A stretch of 52,012 nucleotides of DNA from Bermanella sp034110565 (GTDB lineage: Bacteria; Pseudomonadota; Gammaproteobacteria; Pseudomonadales; Oceanobacteraceae), in the NCBI GenBank assembly GCA_034110565.1, contig JAWUYY010000093.1, forward strand, positions 1-52,012, in the 5' to 3' direction. The position numbers and the translations under genes are program-made. Below the pieces are notes generated by a model. It had not been told where the DNA came from. It searched no databases and saw nothing but the letters and a program-made list of their open reading frames with translations. Below, one piece after another: positions 43,461 to 51,995 of this stretch. How positions within the stretch are numbered: position 1 is the first letter of the stretch; each line of letters starts with the position of its first letter.

Positions 43461-43640
43461 ATGGCTGTTCAAAAGAGCAAAAAATCTCGTTCACGTCGCG
43501 GTATGCGTCGTTCTCACGATGCACTAACTACTCGTGCATTGTCTATCGATCCAACTTCTGGTGAGACTCACATTCGTCACCATGTGACTGCTGACGGTTT
43601 CTACCGTGGTCGCAAAGTTATCGAAGTACAAGAAAGCTAA
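43461..43640 (+). CDS. rpmF: 50S ribosomal protein L32
   Basis: A 59-residue basic ribosomal protein starting MAVQKSKKSRSRRGMRRSHD and ending GRKVIEVQES, unmistakably bL32. The zinc-binding cysteines found in some L32 forms are absent, with His and other residues instead (C-minus form). A CAGGAGAG ribosome-binding site precedes the ATG. It lies between yceD (12 bases) and plsX (1 base), the classic order linking ribosome and membrane lipid synthesis. Confidence 0.97.
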   Translation: MAVQKSKKSRSRRGMRRSHDALTTRALSIDPTSGETHIRHHVTADGFYRGRKVIEVQES

Positions 43641-43641
43641 T

Positions 43642-44640
43642 ATGGTCACCATTGCCATAGACGCAATGGGCGGGGACCACGGTCCCCGCGTGACTGTTCC
43701 AGCTGCCTTAGCCTCCTTAGAAAAACACCCCGATTTAAGTATTCTTTTATTTGGCAATCGCGCCAAGTTAGACCCATATCTTCATCAGTCTACTGCTAGC
43801 TCCCGTTTAAAAATTATCCATACAGAAGAAACCGTTTCCTGTGGTGAGCGCTCGTCTGCTGCATTACGCAAGAAGCAATCTTCCATGCGCTTGGCTGTCA
43901 ATGCGGTGAATGATGGTGATGCGGATGCTTTGGTTAGTGCTGGAAATACTGGTGCTTTAGTTGCTATTTCTCGTTATGTACTGAAAACCATGTTGGGTAT
44001 TGATCGCCCTGCATTAATTGCACGCTTACCTAATATTGCTGGTTCTAGTTACATGTTAGATCTAGGTGCCAATGTCGAATGTGATTCGGAGAACTTACAT
44101 CAGTTTGCTCTAATGGGCAGTGCTTACGCGTCTTCTCTTGCGGGAATTAAGTCGCCAAAAGTGGCTTTGTTAAATATTGGTAGTGAAGAAATTAAGGGTA
44201 ACGAAGATATTCGTTTGGCTAATGCCATGCTTAAAGAATCTGAATGCATTAATTATGTGGGTTATATCGAAGGTGATGACTTATATAAAGGCATTGCAGA
44301 TGTTGTGGTTACCAATGGTTTTGCCGGTAATATTGCATTAAAAACCAGTGAAGGCTTGCTCAGTTTTATTGTGCAAATTATTCGAGAAGCGTTTCAGAAA
44401 AATTTCTTTACTCGTTTAGCGGGTTTCGTTGCGTTGCCTATTTTAGATAGCTTGCGATCTGCGTTCGAGCCTGACCTTAAAAGCGGTGGTGTGTTGCTGG
44501 GTGTTCAAGGCATCGTAGTAAAAAGTCATGGTAAATCTCACCAATCTGCGTTTTCTAGTGCCATTGATGGTGCTTATCTATTAGCAAAAAACAAATTATT
44601 ACAACAAATAGCTGAAATGCTCGACAGTGAAATGTTATAA
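43642..44640 (+). CDS. plsX: Phosphate acyltransferase PlsX
   Basis: A 332-residue peripheral membrane enzyme that converts acyl-ACP and phosphate to acyl-phosphate for phospholipid synthesis. Motifs are IAIDAMGGDHGP at the N-terminus, ALVSAGNTGALVA, LDLGANVECD, NIGSEEIKGNE and GFAGNIALKTSEG. The open frame extends 12 codons upstream into rpmF, but ATG 43642 directly begins the conserved N-terminus and lies 1 base after the rpmF stop. The usual fabH does not follow; fabD comes next after 64 bases. Confidence 0.95.
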   Translation: MVTIAIDAMGGDHGPRVTVPAALASLEKHPDLSILLFGNRAKLDPYLHQSTASSRLKIIHTEETVSCGERSSAALRKKQSSMRLAVNAVNDGDADALVSAGNTGALVAISRYVLKTMLGIDRPALIARLPNIAGSSYMLDLGANVECDSENLHQFALMGSAYASSLAGIKSPKVALLNIGSEEIKGNEDIRLANAMLKESECINYVGYIEGDDLYKGIADVVVTNGFAGNIALKTSEGLLSFIVQIIREAFQKNFFTRLAGFVALPILDSLRSAFEPDLKSGGVLLGVQGIVVKSHGKSHQSAFSSAIDGAYLLAKNKLLQQIAEMLDSEML

Positions 44641-44704
44641 CTGCGCTTTAAAGACGTTTTATCTTTGTCCAATAATAAAATAATGCCCTCCTCAGGATGA
44701 CTCT

Positions 44705-45619
44705 ATGTATAAAAATGCCGTCGTTTTCCCTGGTCAAGGTTCTCAAAGTGTGGGAATGCTGTCTGATGTAATTGCTGAATTTTCTGTTGCTAAAGAAACA
44801 CTGCAACAAGCAGATGACATCTTAAATTTTAAGCTAAGTGAACTCATTCTAAGCGGCCCTGTAGAGGCACTTAATAGCACCAATAATACTCAGCCAGCTT
44901 TAGTCGCGGTTGAAATTGCCTTATGGCGCGCACTTGGTGGGAAAGTAAAAGTTGATGTTATGGCAGGCCATAGTTTAGGTGAGTTTACTGCACTGGTTTG
45001 CGCAAATTCACTTTCATTTGAAGATGCTTTATTACTTGTGCGCCGTCGTGGTGAATTAATGCAAAAAGCTGTACCAGATGGTGTGGGCGGTATGGCGGCT
45101 ATTTTGGGAATGGAAGACGAGAAAGTCGAAGAAATATGTAAAAGCTGCGAACAAGGCCAGATAGTTCAAGCCGCCAATTATAATAGTCCTGGCCAACTTG
45201 TGATTGCCGGTAATAAAGAAGCAGTAGAGCGGGCAGTGACTGCATGCAAAGAAGCAGGCGCTAAACGTGCAATGTTGTTGCCTGTGAGCGGTCCGTTTCA
45301 CAGTGCATTAATGTTGCCAGCAGCGGATGCATTTGCGGAATATTTAGCCCAGTTTGAAGTACATAATCCTAGTGTGCCGATTTTACAAAATGCCAGTAAC
45401 GCATTCGAACAAGACGCGCAGATAATTCGTGAGAATTTAGTTAAACAAATTGCAAGTCCTGTGCGTTGGACGCAATCGGTTCAACTGTTAGCTGACAATG
45501 GGGTAGAAAACCTGTTAGAAATAGGACCTGGGAAAGTTCTTACTGGGCTTAATAAACGAATCGCAAAACAACTGAATAGTCAGTCAATTAACTCTGTTGA
45601 TTCACTGCAGGGGTTGTAA
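44705..45619 (+). CDS. fabD: Malonyl-CoA:ACP transacylase
   Basis: A 304-residue enzyme that loads malonate onto acyl carrier protein. It shows VFPGQGSQSVGM, the nucleophile Ser near residue 90 in AGHSLGEFTALV, Arg in RGELMQKA and catalytic His in PVSGPFHSALM, with a final LEIGPGKVLTGL. It is full-length and lies 9 bases before fabG in the fatty-acid synthesis operon. Confidence 0.96.
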   Translation: MYKNAVVFPGQGSQSVGMLSDVIAEFSVAKETLQQADDILNFKLSELILSGPVEALNSTNNTQPALVAVEIALWRALGGKVKVDVMAGHSLGEFTALVCANSLSFEDALLLVRRRGELMQKAVPDGVGGMAAILGMEDEKVEEICKSCEQGQIVQAANYNSPGQLVIAGNKEAVERAVTACKEAGAKRAMLLPVSGPFHSALMLPAADAFAEYLAQFEVHNPSVPILQNASNAFEQDAQIIRENLVKQIASPVRWTQSVQLLADNGVENLLEIGPGKVLTGLNKRIAKQLNSQSINSVDSLQGL

Positions 45620-45628
45620 GGAAAAATT

Positions 45629-46354
45629 ATGCAGCAAGCCATTGCCGTTGTAACAGGTGCAAGCCGAGGTATTGGTCAGGCCATTGCGAAATCTTTGGTT
45701 GAGGCGAATTACTTTGTTGTGGCTTCAGCAACATCTGAAAGCGGTGTTACAGCCATTAAAGAATACCTTGGGGAAAGTGGTACAGCGTTTGTTTTGAATT
45801 TATCGGATAAAGAGAGTTGTGCTCAATTCACCAGAGATGTAACAGATCTTGGCCCTGTTTCTGTTTTGGTAAATAATGCGGGTATCACAAAGGATACCTT
45901 GATGTTGCGCATGAAAGATGAAGACTGGGATAGTGTGATTGAGACGAACTTAAGTGGTGCGTTTCGCGTAACGAAGGGGTTGCTCAAGGGTATGATGAAG
46001 CAACGCTGGGGTCGCATCATTAATATTAGCTCCGTTGTAGGTGTCATGGGTAATCCAGGTCAGGCGAATTATTGTGCCTCAAAAGCCGGTATTGAAGGGT
46101 TTACTCGTTCCCTTGCCTATGAAATTGGCAGTCGTGGTATTACCGTAAATGCAGTTGCCCCAGGGTTTATTGCAACGGATATGACCAATGAATTAACCGA
46201 TGATCAAAAGCAGATGATGATGGCTAATATTCCGGTGGGTCGATATGGTGAGCCAGATGAGATAGCTAAGGCCGTCGCATTTTTGGCATCAAAGGATGCG
46301 GGATACATTACTGGCCAGGTGTTAAGTGTGAACGGTGGCCTAAATATGGGATAA
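45629..46354 (+). CDS. fabG: 3-oxoacyl-ACP reductase
   Basis: A 241-residue short-chain dehydrogenase that reduces 3-oxoacyl-ACP with NADPH. It has the Rossmann motif TGASRGIG, the NNAG motif, catalytic Ser in INISSVVG, YCASK with Tyr/Lys, and the C-terminal GQVLSVNGGLNMG, a FabG hallmark. A 215-base gap with its own promoter separates it from acpP. Confidence 0.96.
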   Translation: MQQAIAVVTGASRGIGQAIAKSLVEANYFVVASATSESGVTAIKEYLGESGTAFVLNLSDKESCAQFTRDVTDLGPVSVLVNNAGITKDTLMLRMKDEDWDSVIETNLSGAFRVTKGLLKGMMKQRWGRIINISSVVGVMGNPGQANYCASKAGIEGFTRSLAYEIGSRGITVNAVAPGFIATDMTNELTDDQKQMMMANIPVGRYGEPDEIAKAVAFLASKDAGYITGQVLSVNGGLNMG

Positions 46355-46401
46355 ATTGGCCACTTTAGGTTAATTTATCTCGCAATATCCAATAAATGGC
46401 T

Positions 46402-46431
46402 TAATAATCAATGCGTTGATATTGATTATTA
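46402..46431. promoter_or_regulatory. AT-rich inverted repeat in the fabG-acpP gap
   Basis: TAATAATCAAT and ATTGATTATTA form a perfect 11-bp inverted repeat around the eight bases GCGTTGAT. It begins 47 bases after fabG and has no T run after it, so it looks more like an operator or an mRNA 3'-end hairpin than a terminator. Confidence 0.5.
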
Positions 46432-46478
46432 GTCATATTAGACATTTTTAAATCTCTCTACTTGGCGCAAAACATAGG

Positions 46479-46524
46479 TTTACCCGTGATCAAAGAGGGG
46501 TATAATGTCGCCCTTTATTGATCA
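46479..46524 (+). promoter_or_regulatory. Probable acpP promoter with overlapping inverted repeat
   Basis: A perfect -10 box TATAAT at 46501-46506 has a TTTACC -35-like box at 46479-46484, 16 bases upstream. Arms TGATCAAAGAGGG (46487-46499) and CCCTTTATTGATCA (46511-46524) flank the -10 box as an imperfect inverted repeat, a placement suited to a repressor. The acpP ATG is at 46570, giving a leader of roughly 55-60 bases. Confidence 0.65.
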
Positions 46525-46569
46525 GGCTTTGTAGAGCATACAGGCTCTATATAATAAATAGGATAAATT

Positions 46570-46803
46570 ATGAGCAGCATTGAAGATCGTGTAAAAAAAG
46601 TAGTTTGTGAACAGCTAGGTGTTAAAGAAGACGAAGCAAAAGGAACATCTCGCTTTGTTGAAGACCTAGGCGCCGACTCCTTGGATACAGTCGAATTGGT
46701 AATGGCGCTTGAAGAGGAATTTGAAACTGAAATTCCCGATGAAGACGCTGAAAAGCTGACTACCGTACAAGAATCAATTGATTACATTATTGCTCACACT
46801 TAA
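46570..46803 (+). CDS. acpP: Acyl carrier protein
   Basis: A 77-residue acidic carrier protein; the phosphopantetheine attachment site is Ser37 in GADSLDTVELVMALEEEF. It shuttles acyl chains in fatty-acid, lipid A and other syntheses. An AGGAT site precedes the ATG. Length and sequence match E. coli AcpP closely. It has its own likely promoter and is followed by a terminator before fabF. Confidence 0.98.
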   Translation: MSSIEDRVKKVVCEQLGVKEDEAKGTSRFVEDLGADSLDTVELVMALEEEFETEIPDEDAEKLTTVQESIDYIIAHT

Positions 46804-46821
46804 TTGTTGAGTATTGATGTC

Positions 46822-46850
46822 AAAGCCGCCCCTTAATAGGCGGCTTTTTT
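46822..46850 (+). terminator. Terminator between acpP and fabF
   Basis: AAAGCCGCC pairs with GGCGGCTTT around the eight-base loop CCTTAATA, followed by a run of T residues. It would reduce read-through from acpP into fabF and helps explain how ACP is made in excess. Confidence 0.88.
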
Positions 46851-46889
46851 GTTTGTATTTCGTGAAATATTTTTAAGGAAGGGGTTTTT

Positions 46890-48125
46890 ATGGCTAAGCG
46901 TCGCGTAGTTGTAACCGGTTTTGGGGCGGTGACGCCTATAGCCAATGATGCCCTGACTACTTGGCAGGGTTTGCTTAATGGTCAAAGTGGTATTGAAACC
47001 ATTACTCATTTTGACCCTTCAAATCTTGCCACTCAATTTGCCGGTACCATTAAAGATTTCTCTCTTGGCGATGTGATCAGTGCAAAAGATGCCAAAAAAA
47101 TGGATTTGTTTATTCAGTATGGATTAGTGGCCTGCGCCGAAGCCGTTAAACATGCAGGTTTGCTTGAAGCGGGGTACGATCCAGATCGCATTGGTTGTGC
47201 GCTAGGCTCAGGTATCGGTGGTTTAAGTACCATAGAGCATAACCACTCCCAGTTATTAAACTCAGGGCCACGTCGTGTCAGCCCGTTTTATATACCTGCT
47301 TCTATTATCAATATGCTTTCTGGTCACCTGGCCATGCTTTATAAATTCACAGGCCCAAATTTTGCGATTTCTACAGCCTGCACAACCGGTACACATAATA
47401 TTGGGTACGCTGCGCGAACCATTGCTTATGGCGATGCGGATGTCATGGTAGCCGGTGGCGCTGAGGCCGCTTGCACACCAAGCGGTGTGGCAGGTTTTTG
47501 TGCGGCACGTGCCATGTCGACACGCAACGATGACCCGAAATCGGCATCACGTCCTTGGGATAAAGACCGTGATGGCTTTGTGTTAGGTGATGGTGCTGGT
47601 GCGCTGGTACTTGAAGAATATGAAGCGGCTAAAAAACGTGGGGCAACTATTTTCGCTGAGGTTTCAGGCTTTGGTATGAGTGATGATGCTTATCACATGA
47701 CGACGCCACCAGAAGACGGGTCAGGTGCGGCAAAAGCCATGGCTAATGCCCTTAAAGATGCCGGACTTACTGGTGCTGATATTCAATATGTGAATGCTCA
47801 TGGGACATCTACCCCGGCGGGTGATGTGGCTGAAAGTCGTGCCATTGAGTCTACAATTGGCTCTCATGTCTTAGTGTCATCAACCAAGTCTATGACAGGC
47901 CACTTGCTTGGCGCAGCTGGTGCAATTGAAGCCATTTTTTCTATTCAAGCTTTAAACGATAATAAAGTGCCACCTACTATTAACCTTGATAATTTGGATG
48001 ATGGTTGCAATCTCGACTACGTTGCGAACACAGCAAGAGAAGTTGAGCTTAGCCATGTTCTGAGTAATTCATTCGGCTTTGGTGGTACAAATGGTTCGTT
48101 AATTTTCAGTAAATTAAAGGATTAA
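46890..48125 (+). CDS. fabF: 3-oxoacyl-ACP synthase II
   Basis: A 411-residue condensing enzyme that elongates acyl-ACP with malonyl-ACP. The catalytic Cys is near residue 164 in STACTTGTHNIG; the two catalytic His residues are in VNAHGTSTPAGD and KSMTGHLLGAAGA. The FGFGGTN ending is canonical. An AAGGAAGG site precedes the ATG. pabC follows after 5 bases. Confidence 0.96.
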   Translation: MAKRRVVVTGFGAVTPIANDALTTWQGLLNGQSGIETITHFDPSNLATQFAGTIKDFSLGDVISAKDAKKMDLFIQYGLVACAEAVKHAGLLEAGYDPDRIGCALGSGIGGLSTIEHNHSQLLNSGPRRVSPFYIPASIINMLSGHLAMLYKFTGPNFAISTACTTGTHNIGYAARTIAYGDADVMVAGGAEAACTPSGVAGFCAARAMSTRNDDPKSASRPWDKDRDGFVLGDGAGALVLEEYEAAKKRGATIFAEVSGFGMSDDAYHMTTPPEDGSGAAKAMANALKDAGLTGADIQYVNAHGTSTPAGDVAESRAIESTIGSHVLVSSTKSMTGHLLGAAGAIEAIFSIQALNDNKVPPTINLDNLDDGCNLDYVANTAREVELSHVLSNSFGFGGTNGSLIFSKLKD

Positions 48126-48130
48126 GGCGC

Positions 48131-48964
48131 ATGTGGGTGATTGATGATCAGCAATATTTAGGGCAGCTTGATGGTTGGAATCGTGCTGCTCAATTTGCTG
48201 ATGGTCTATTTGAAACCATGTTGGTCAGTCAGGGTGAAATACTGGGTATTAAACATCATATAGCCCGTATGAAATCAGGTCTGGCTCGTCTTGATATTCG
48301 CACGCCGGATATTAACTTAGATGAAATGTTGATTTCCTTTGCCCATAAATTAAGCGAATTATCTGCGGTCAACTCCGGTGTGTTAAAAGTGATTGTGAGT
48401 CGTGGTGATAGCCAGCGCGGCTATGGGTATGACGATATAATTAGTCCTCACGTAACGGCGTTTTATAACGAGATGCCAGTATTTCCTAACGATATTTACA
48501 CACAGGGGGTTGTGTTAGAATCTCTTGAAACACAATGTGCCATTCAGCCGCAAATGGCTGGCATCAAGCATCTAAATCGTTTGGAAAATGTACTGGCTAA
48601 AAAAGAATTATCGACTCGAGCCTTTGAAGGCTTAATGTACAATCACTTAGGTTTTGTGATTGAGGGTACCTCAAGTAATGTATTCTTTGAGAAAAATAAT
48701 ACATTAATCACACCCGAGCTAACACTATCAGGTGTGGCAGGTGTGATGCGCGAATGCATCTTATCGTTTGCTTATGCGCAAAATAAAAAAATTAAAATAG
48801 ATAATATTTCAAAAGATCAACTTGTCCAGTTTGATCAAGGTTTTATCTGTAATAGTGTAATGGGAATTGTACCTATATCGTCTTTAGATGGGCGACTGTT
48901 CTCGATAGGGACACTGACAAAAATAATACAAGATGCTTGGAAAAATGGAGTTATTTATGCGTAA
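48131..48964 (+). CDS. pabC: Aminodeoxychorismate lyase
   Basis: A 277-residue fold-type IV PLP enzyme that splits 4-amino-4-deoxychorismate into p-aminobenzoate and pyruvate for folate synthesis. The PLP lysine is in GIKHLNRLENVLAKKE near residue 146; the start has GLFETM and the later part EGTSSNVFF and SGVAGVMRE. It follows fabF, as in many gammaproteobacteria, and overlaps mltG by 8 bases. Confidence 0.93.
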   Translation: MWVIDDQQYLGQLDGWNRAAQFADGLFETMLVSQGEILGIKHHIARMKSGLARLDIRTPDINLDEMLISFAHKLSELSAVNSGVLKVIVSRGDSQRGYGYDDIISPHVTAFYNEMPVFPNDIYTQGVVLESLETQCAIQPQMAGIKHLNRLENVLAKKELSTRAFEGLMYNHLGFVIEGTSSNVFFEKNNTLITPELTLSGVAGVMRECILSFAYAQNKKIKIDNISKDQLVQFDQGFICNSVMGIVPISSLDGRLFSIGTLTKIIQDAWKNGVIYA

Positions 48965-49982
48965 ACGCTTTGGTTTGTTGATATTAATGCTGACTATTTG
49001 GTTCGCAGCATTAGTGGTGTATGGCGTTTATCAATTATTTCAACCACTGCAAATAGATGAGCCAAAAGTGGTGAGCCTTGATAAAGGTCGTCCGCTTTCC
49101 AGTTTCTTCGTGAAATTAGAAAGAGAAGAATGGCTGACAGATAGTCGCTGGATCATGGTTGTGGCTAAGCTAACCGGTAAAGGCCGATCAGCAAAAGCAG
49201 GTGAATATGAGTTAACACCAGAGATGGATAGCTTAGACGTGCTTAACCTGCTTGTGTCGGGCAAGACGGTCTCTTATAAAATTACACTAGTCGAAGGGCA
49301 GAATATTCATGAAACCCTCGAACGCTTAGCCGCTAACGAGAAATTAATACAAGACTTACCTTCCGATGTTAATCAGCTCATGCCGTTTTTAGGTTTAAAA
49401 GGCCATCCTGAAGGTCGCTTCTTTCCAGATACGTATTTATTTCATTCCAATACTCGGGCATCTGCGATTTTAGTGCGTGCCCAAATGCGTTTAGAGAGAG
49501 TGCTAGCCGAAGAATGGCGAGATCGTGAAGAAGATTTACCTTATAAAACCCCTTACGAAGCCTTAATTATGGCGTCCATTGTTGAGAAAGAAACAGCCGC
49601 ACCAGATGAACGTGAACAAATTGCAGGTGTATTTGTACGCCGTTTAGAAAAACGGATGCGTTTGGAGACTGACCCAACTGTAATTTATGGTTTAGGTGAT
49701 CGTTATAAAGGCAATATTCGAAAAAAACATTTAAGAGAAGTAACGCCTTATAATACTTATCGTATGAAAGGTTTGCCACCAACACCAATTTCCCTTGTGG
49801 GTCGCGAAGCGATTCATGCTGCATTGCATCCAGCAGATGGCGAAGAATTATATTTTGTGGCAAAGGGTAATGGCCGTCACCAATTCTCTGCAACACTTGA
49901 GGATCACAATAAGGCCGTGCGTTATTATCAAATTCATAAGCGTAGCGATGAATATCGCTCGACACCTGCGGACAGCAAATAA
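48957..49982 (+). CDS. mltG: Endolytic murein transglycosylase MltG
   Basis: A 341-residue inner-membrane lytic transglycosylase thought to terminate nascent glycan strands. A short cytoplasmic start and one membrane helix (about residues 5-24) precede a LysM-like part (EYELTPEMDSLDVLNLLVSG) and the YceG catalytic domain with EGRFFPDTYLF, ASIVEKETA containing the catalytic Glu near 212, and TPYNTYRMKGLPPTPI. I prefer ATG 48957, with a GGAG site, over the in-frame ATG at 48933. It shares one base with the tmk start. Confidence 0.94.
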   Translation: MRKRFGLLILMLTIWFAALVVYGVYQLFQPLQIDEPKVVSLDKGRPLSSFFVKLEREEWLTDSRWIMVVAKLTGKGRSAKAGEYELTPEMDSLDVLNLLVSGKTVSYKITLVEGQNIHETLERLAANEKLIQDLPSDVNQLMPFLGLKGHPEGRFFPDTYLFHSNTRASAILVRAQMRLERVLAEEWRDREEDLPYKTPYEALIMASIVEKETAAPDEREQIAGVFVRRLEKRMRLETDPTVIYGLGDRYKGNIRKKHLREVTPYNTYRMKGLPPTPISLVGREAIHAALHPADGEELYFVAKGNGRHQFSATLEDHNKAVRYYQIHKRSDEYRSTPADSK

Positions 49983-50602
49983 TGATGGGGCGTTTTATAA
50001 CCATTGAGGGTATTGAATGGGTGGTTAAAACCACCAATATCGAGTTTGTTAAGTCTTGGTTAGAAAAACAAAATATTCAATACATTACCACTCGTGAGCC
50101 AGGCGGCACACAATTGGGCGAACAACTGCGGGAGCTTTTATTACACGGTGGTGAAGTGTGTAGCAATGCGGAATTATTAATGATGTTTGCATCTCGCGCA
50201 CAACACTTAGAGCAAGTGATTAAACCTGCCATCGAACAAGGTAAATGGGTCATATGCGATCGCTTTACCGACTCTACCTACGCGTATCAAGGTGGTGGTC
50301 GTGAAATGAATGTCGATGTAATTGCCCAATTAGAAAAAATAGTCCATGGTGATTTTCAACCAAGTTTAACATTATTATTAGATGCCCCGGTTGAAATTGG
50401 CCGTGCCCGCGCAGCAAAACGCGGTGCAGCTGACCGAATTGAAGCAGAAGACTTATCTTTTTTTAATCGTGTGCGTGATATGTTCTTAGCTCGAGCCAAG
50501 GCGCAAGATCGTTTTACTGTGATTGACGCCACCCAATCTTTAGGCGCTGTACAAACAGATATAATGCAATGCTTAGAAAAATTAATAGCTAAGGCAGCAT
50601 AA
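49982..50602 (+). CDS. tmk: Thymidylate kinase with altered P-loop
   Basis: A 206-residue dTMP kinase by length, order and most motifs: TREPGGTQLGEQLRELLL, CDRFTDSTYAYQGGGR, and the LID region RGAADRIEAEDLSFFNRVRD. The ATP-binding P-loop, normally G-x-E-G-x-G-K-[ST]-T, instead reads GIEWVVKTT (residues 10-18): codon 50018-50020 is TGG (Trp) where Gly is expected, and codon 50024-50026 is GTT (Val) where Gly is expected. Each differs from a glycine codon by one G-to-T change. The frame is otherwise intact. ATG 49982 or 49985 can start. It overlaps mltG and holB by one base each. As written the enzyme is probably inactive; a sequence error is possible. Confidence 0.92.
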   Translation: MMGRFITIEGIEWVVKTTNIEFVKSWLEKQNIQYITTREPGGTQLGEQLRELLLHGGEVCSNAELLMMFASRAQHLEQVIKPAIEQGKWVICDRFTDSTYAYQGGGREMNVDVIAQLEKIVHGDFQPSLTLLLDAPVEIGRARAAKRGAADRIEAEDLSFFNRVRDMFLARAKAQDRFTVIDATQSLGAVQTDIMQCLEKLIAKAA

Positions 50603-51615
50603 TGAAAGTCGCCCAAGCACTACCCTGGACTCAATCAGTCAGTGATCGCATTGTGCAGCAATACGACAAGCAACGCTTAGGGCATGCATTGTTGTTGGTA
50701 GGGCAAGAAGGGGTTGGTAAGCGTTTATTATTGCGTGAATTAAGCCAATACTTATTGTGTACCAACCAACAACAGCAAGAGCCGTGTGGTGAATGCGGGA
50801 GTTGTCATTTATTTAATGCGGGCAATCACCCTGATTTATTAATGGTTGAGCCAGAAGAAAAAGGCAAGCAAATAAAGATAGAGCAAGTGCGTAAGGTAAC
50901 TGAATTTGTCAATACTACTGCGCAACGTGGTCACAGCAAAGTGGTATTACTTGGACCAGCAGAGGCTATGAATATTAATGCTTCTAATGCGTTATTAAAA
51001 AGCTTAGAAGAGCCAAGTAGTAGTGTGACTTTGTTACTTTATAGTCATCAGCCAAGTGGCTTGTTGGCCACGATTAAAAGCCGTTGCCAAAAATTTCCTG
51101 TATACGGGCCAGAATTTACACAAGCACTGGCTTGGTTACAGCAGAACAGTGAGGCGCAATTAAGTGATCAGTCCGCTAATAGCGTATTACGCTTAGCTAG
51201 CGGTGCACCACTTAAAGCATTGGATATGATTGAGCAAGATGTACACGTGCAGTACATGCAGTTTTGCCAAAATATGATGGACTTGCAAAACCGCCAAGTG
51301 CAATGGAATGAATTGCTTACCAAATGGAAAAACTGGGATATGCAAAATATCTTGCAGTGGTTTTACGGTTTATTACTTGATGCGCAAAAACTAAAAGCAG
51401 GTTTAGCGGATGATCAAGCGTTATCAATGGTTGAATTATCAGCCCAAAGCCAGCAAGTGGCGCAACGCGCACAATATGGCCAAATAGAGCAGGCGCTGCA
51501 AAAGCTTACTGAATCTCAGCAAGCTTATCGCGGCCAGGCTAACCCTAACGCCACCATGATGACAGAGTCCTTGCTCATTGACTGGTTAGCGTTATTGGGG
51601 CAATCTGCCCATTAA
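50602..51615 (+). CDS. holB: DNA polymerase III delta' subunit
   Basis: A 337-residue clamp-loader subunit. The N-terminal AAA+ domain has RLGHALLLVGQEGVGKR as its degenerate P-loop, the zinc module CGECGSCHLF (two further Cys of the usual four are present as CGECGSC preceded by LLCTN), NASNALLKSLEEP as sensor region and IKSRCQKFPV. The C-terminal collar domain is less conserved. The ATG shares one base with the tmk stop. Order tmk-holB-pilZ matches Pseudomonas. Confidence 0.93.
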   Translation: MKVAQALPWTQSVSDRIVQQYDKQRLGHALLLVGQEGVGKRLLLRELSQYLLCTNQQQQEPCGECGSCHLFNAGNHPDLLMVEPEEKGKQIKIEQVRKVTEFVNTTAQRGHSKVVLLGPAEAMNINASNALLKSLEEPSSSVTLLLYSHQPSGLLATIKSRCQKFPVYGPEFTQALAWLQQNSEAQLSDQSANSVLRLASGAPLKALDMIEQDVHVQYMQFCQNMMDLQNRQVQWNELLTKWKNWDMQNILQWFYGLLLDAQKLKAGLADDQALSMVELSAQSQQVAQRAQYGQIEQALQKLTESQQAYRGQANPNATMMTESLLIDWLALLGQSAH

Positions 51616-51647
51616 TAGCAGTATTAGAATAATAAAGGTTTAACACT

Positions 51648-51995
51648 ATGGCACCTAAATTAGGTCCCGGTAACGGCATACTCTCACTAACCATTAAAGA
51701 CAAAGCGGTTTTGTACTCAGCGTATATGCCGTTCATCAAACACGGCGGTCTATTTATACCGACCAATAAAAGCTACACCATGGGCGATGAAGTGTTCATG
51801 CTGCTCAGCTTAATGGACGAGCCAGAGAAAATCCCCGTGGCAGGCAAAGTGATTTGGATAACCCCAAAAGGCGCACAAGGTAATAAAGCAGCGGGTGTGG
51901 GAGTGCAGTTTGCGGAAAATAATGTCGCACGTAATAAGATTGAAACCCATCTGGCTGGTGCGTTGAATTCGGATCGGCCTACGCATACGCTTTAA
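51648..51995 (+). CDS. pilZ: Type IV pilus PilZ protein
   Basis: A 115-residue single-domain PilZ protein. It begins with the PilZ-specific ILSLTIKDKAVLYSAYMPFIKHGGLFIPT and has the core VAGKVIWITPKGAQGNKAAGVGVQF. The RxxxR and (D/N)xSxxG motifs that bind c-di-GMP are absent, as in the type IV pilus PilZ of Pseudomonas, which binds PilB and FimX rather than the nucleotide. It follows holB by 32 bases. Confidence 0.93.
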   Translation: MAPKLGPGNGILSLTIKDKAVLYSAYMPFIKHGGLFIPTNKSYTMGDEVFMLLSLMDEPEKIPVAGKVIWITPKGAQGNKAAGVGVQFAENNVARNKIETHLAGALNSDRPTHTL

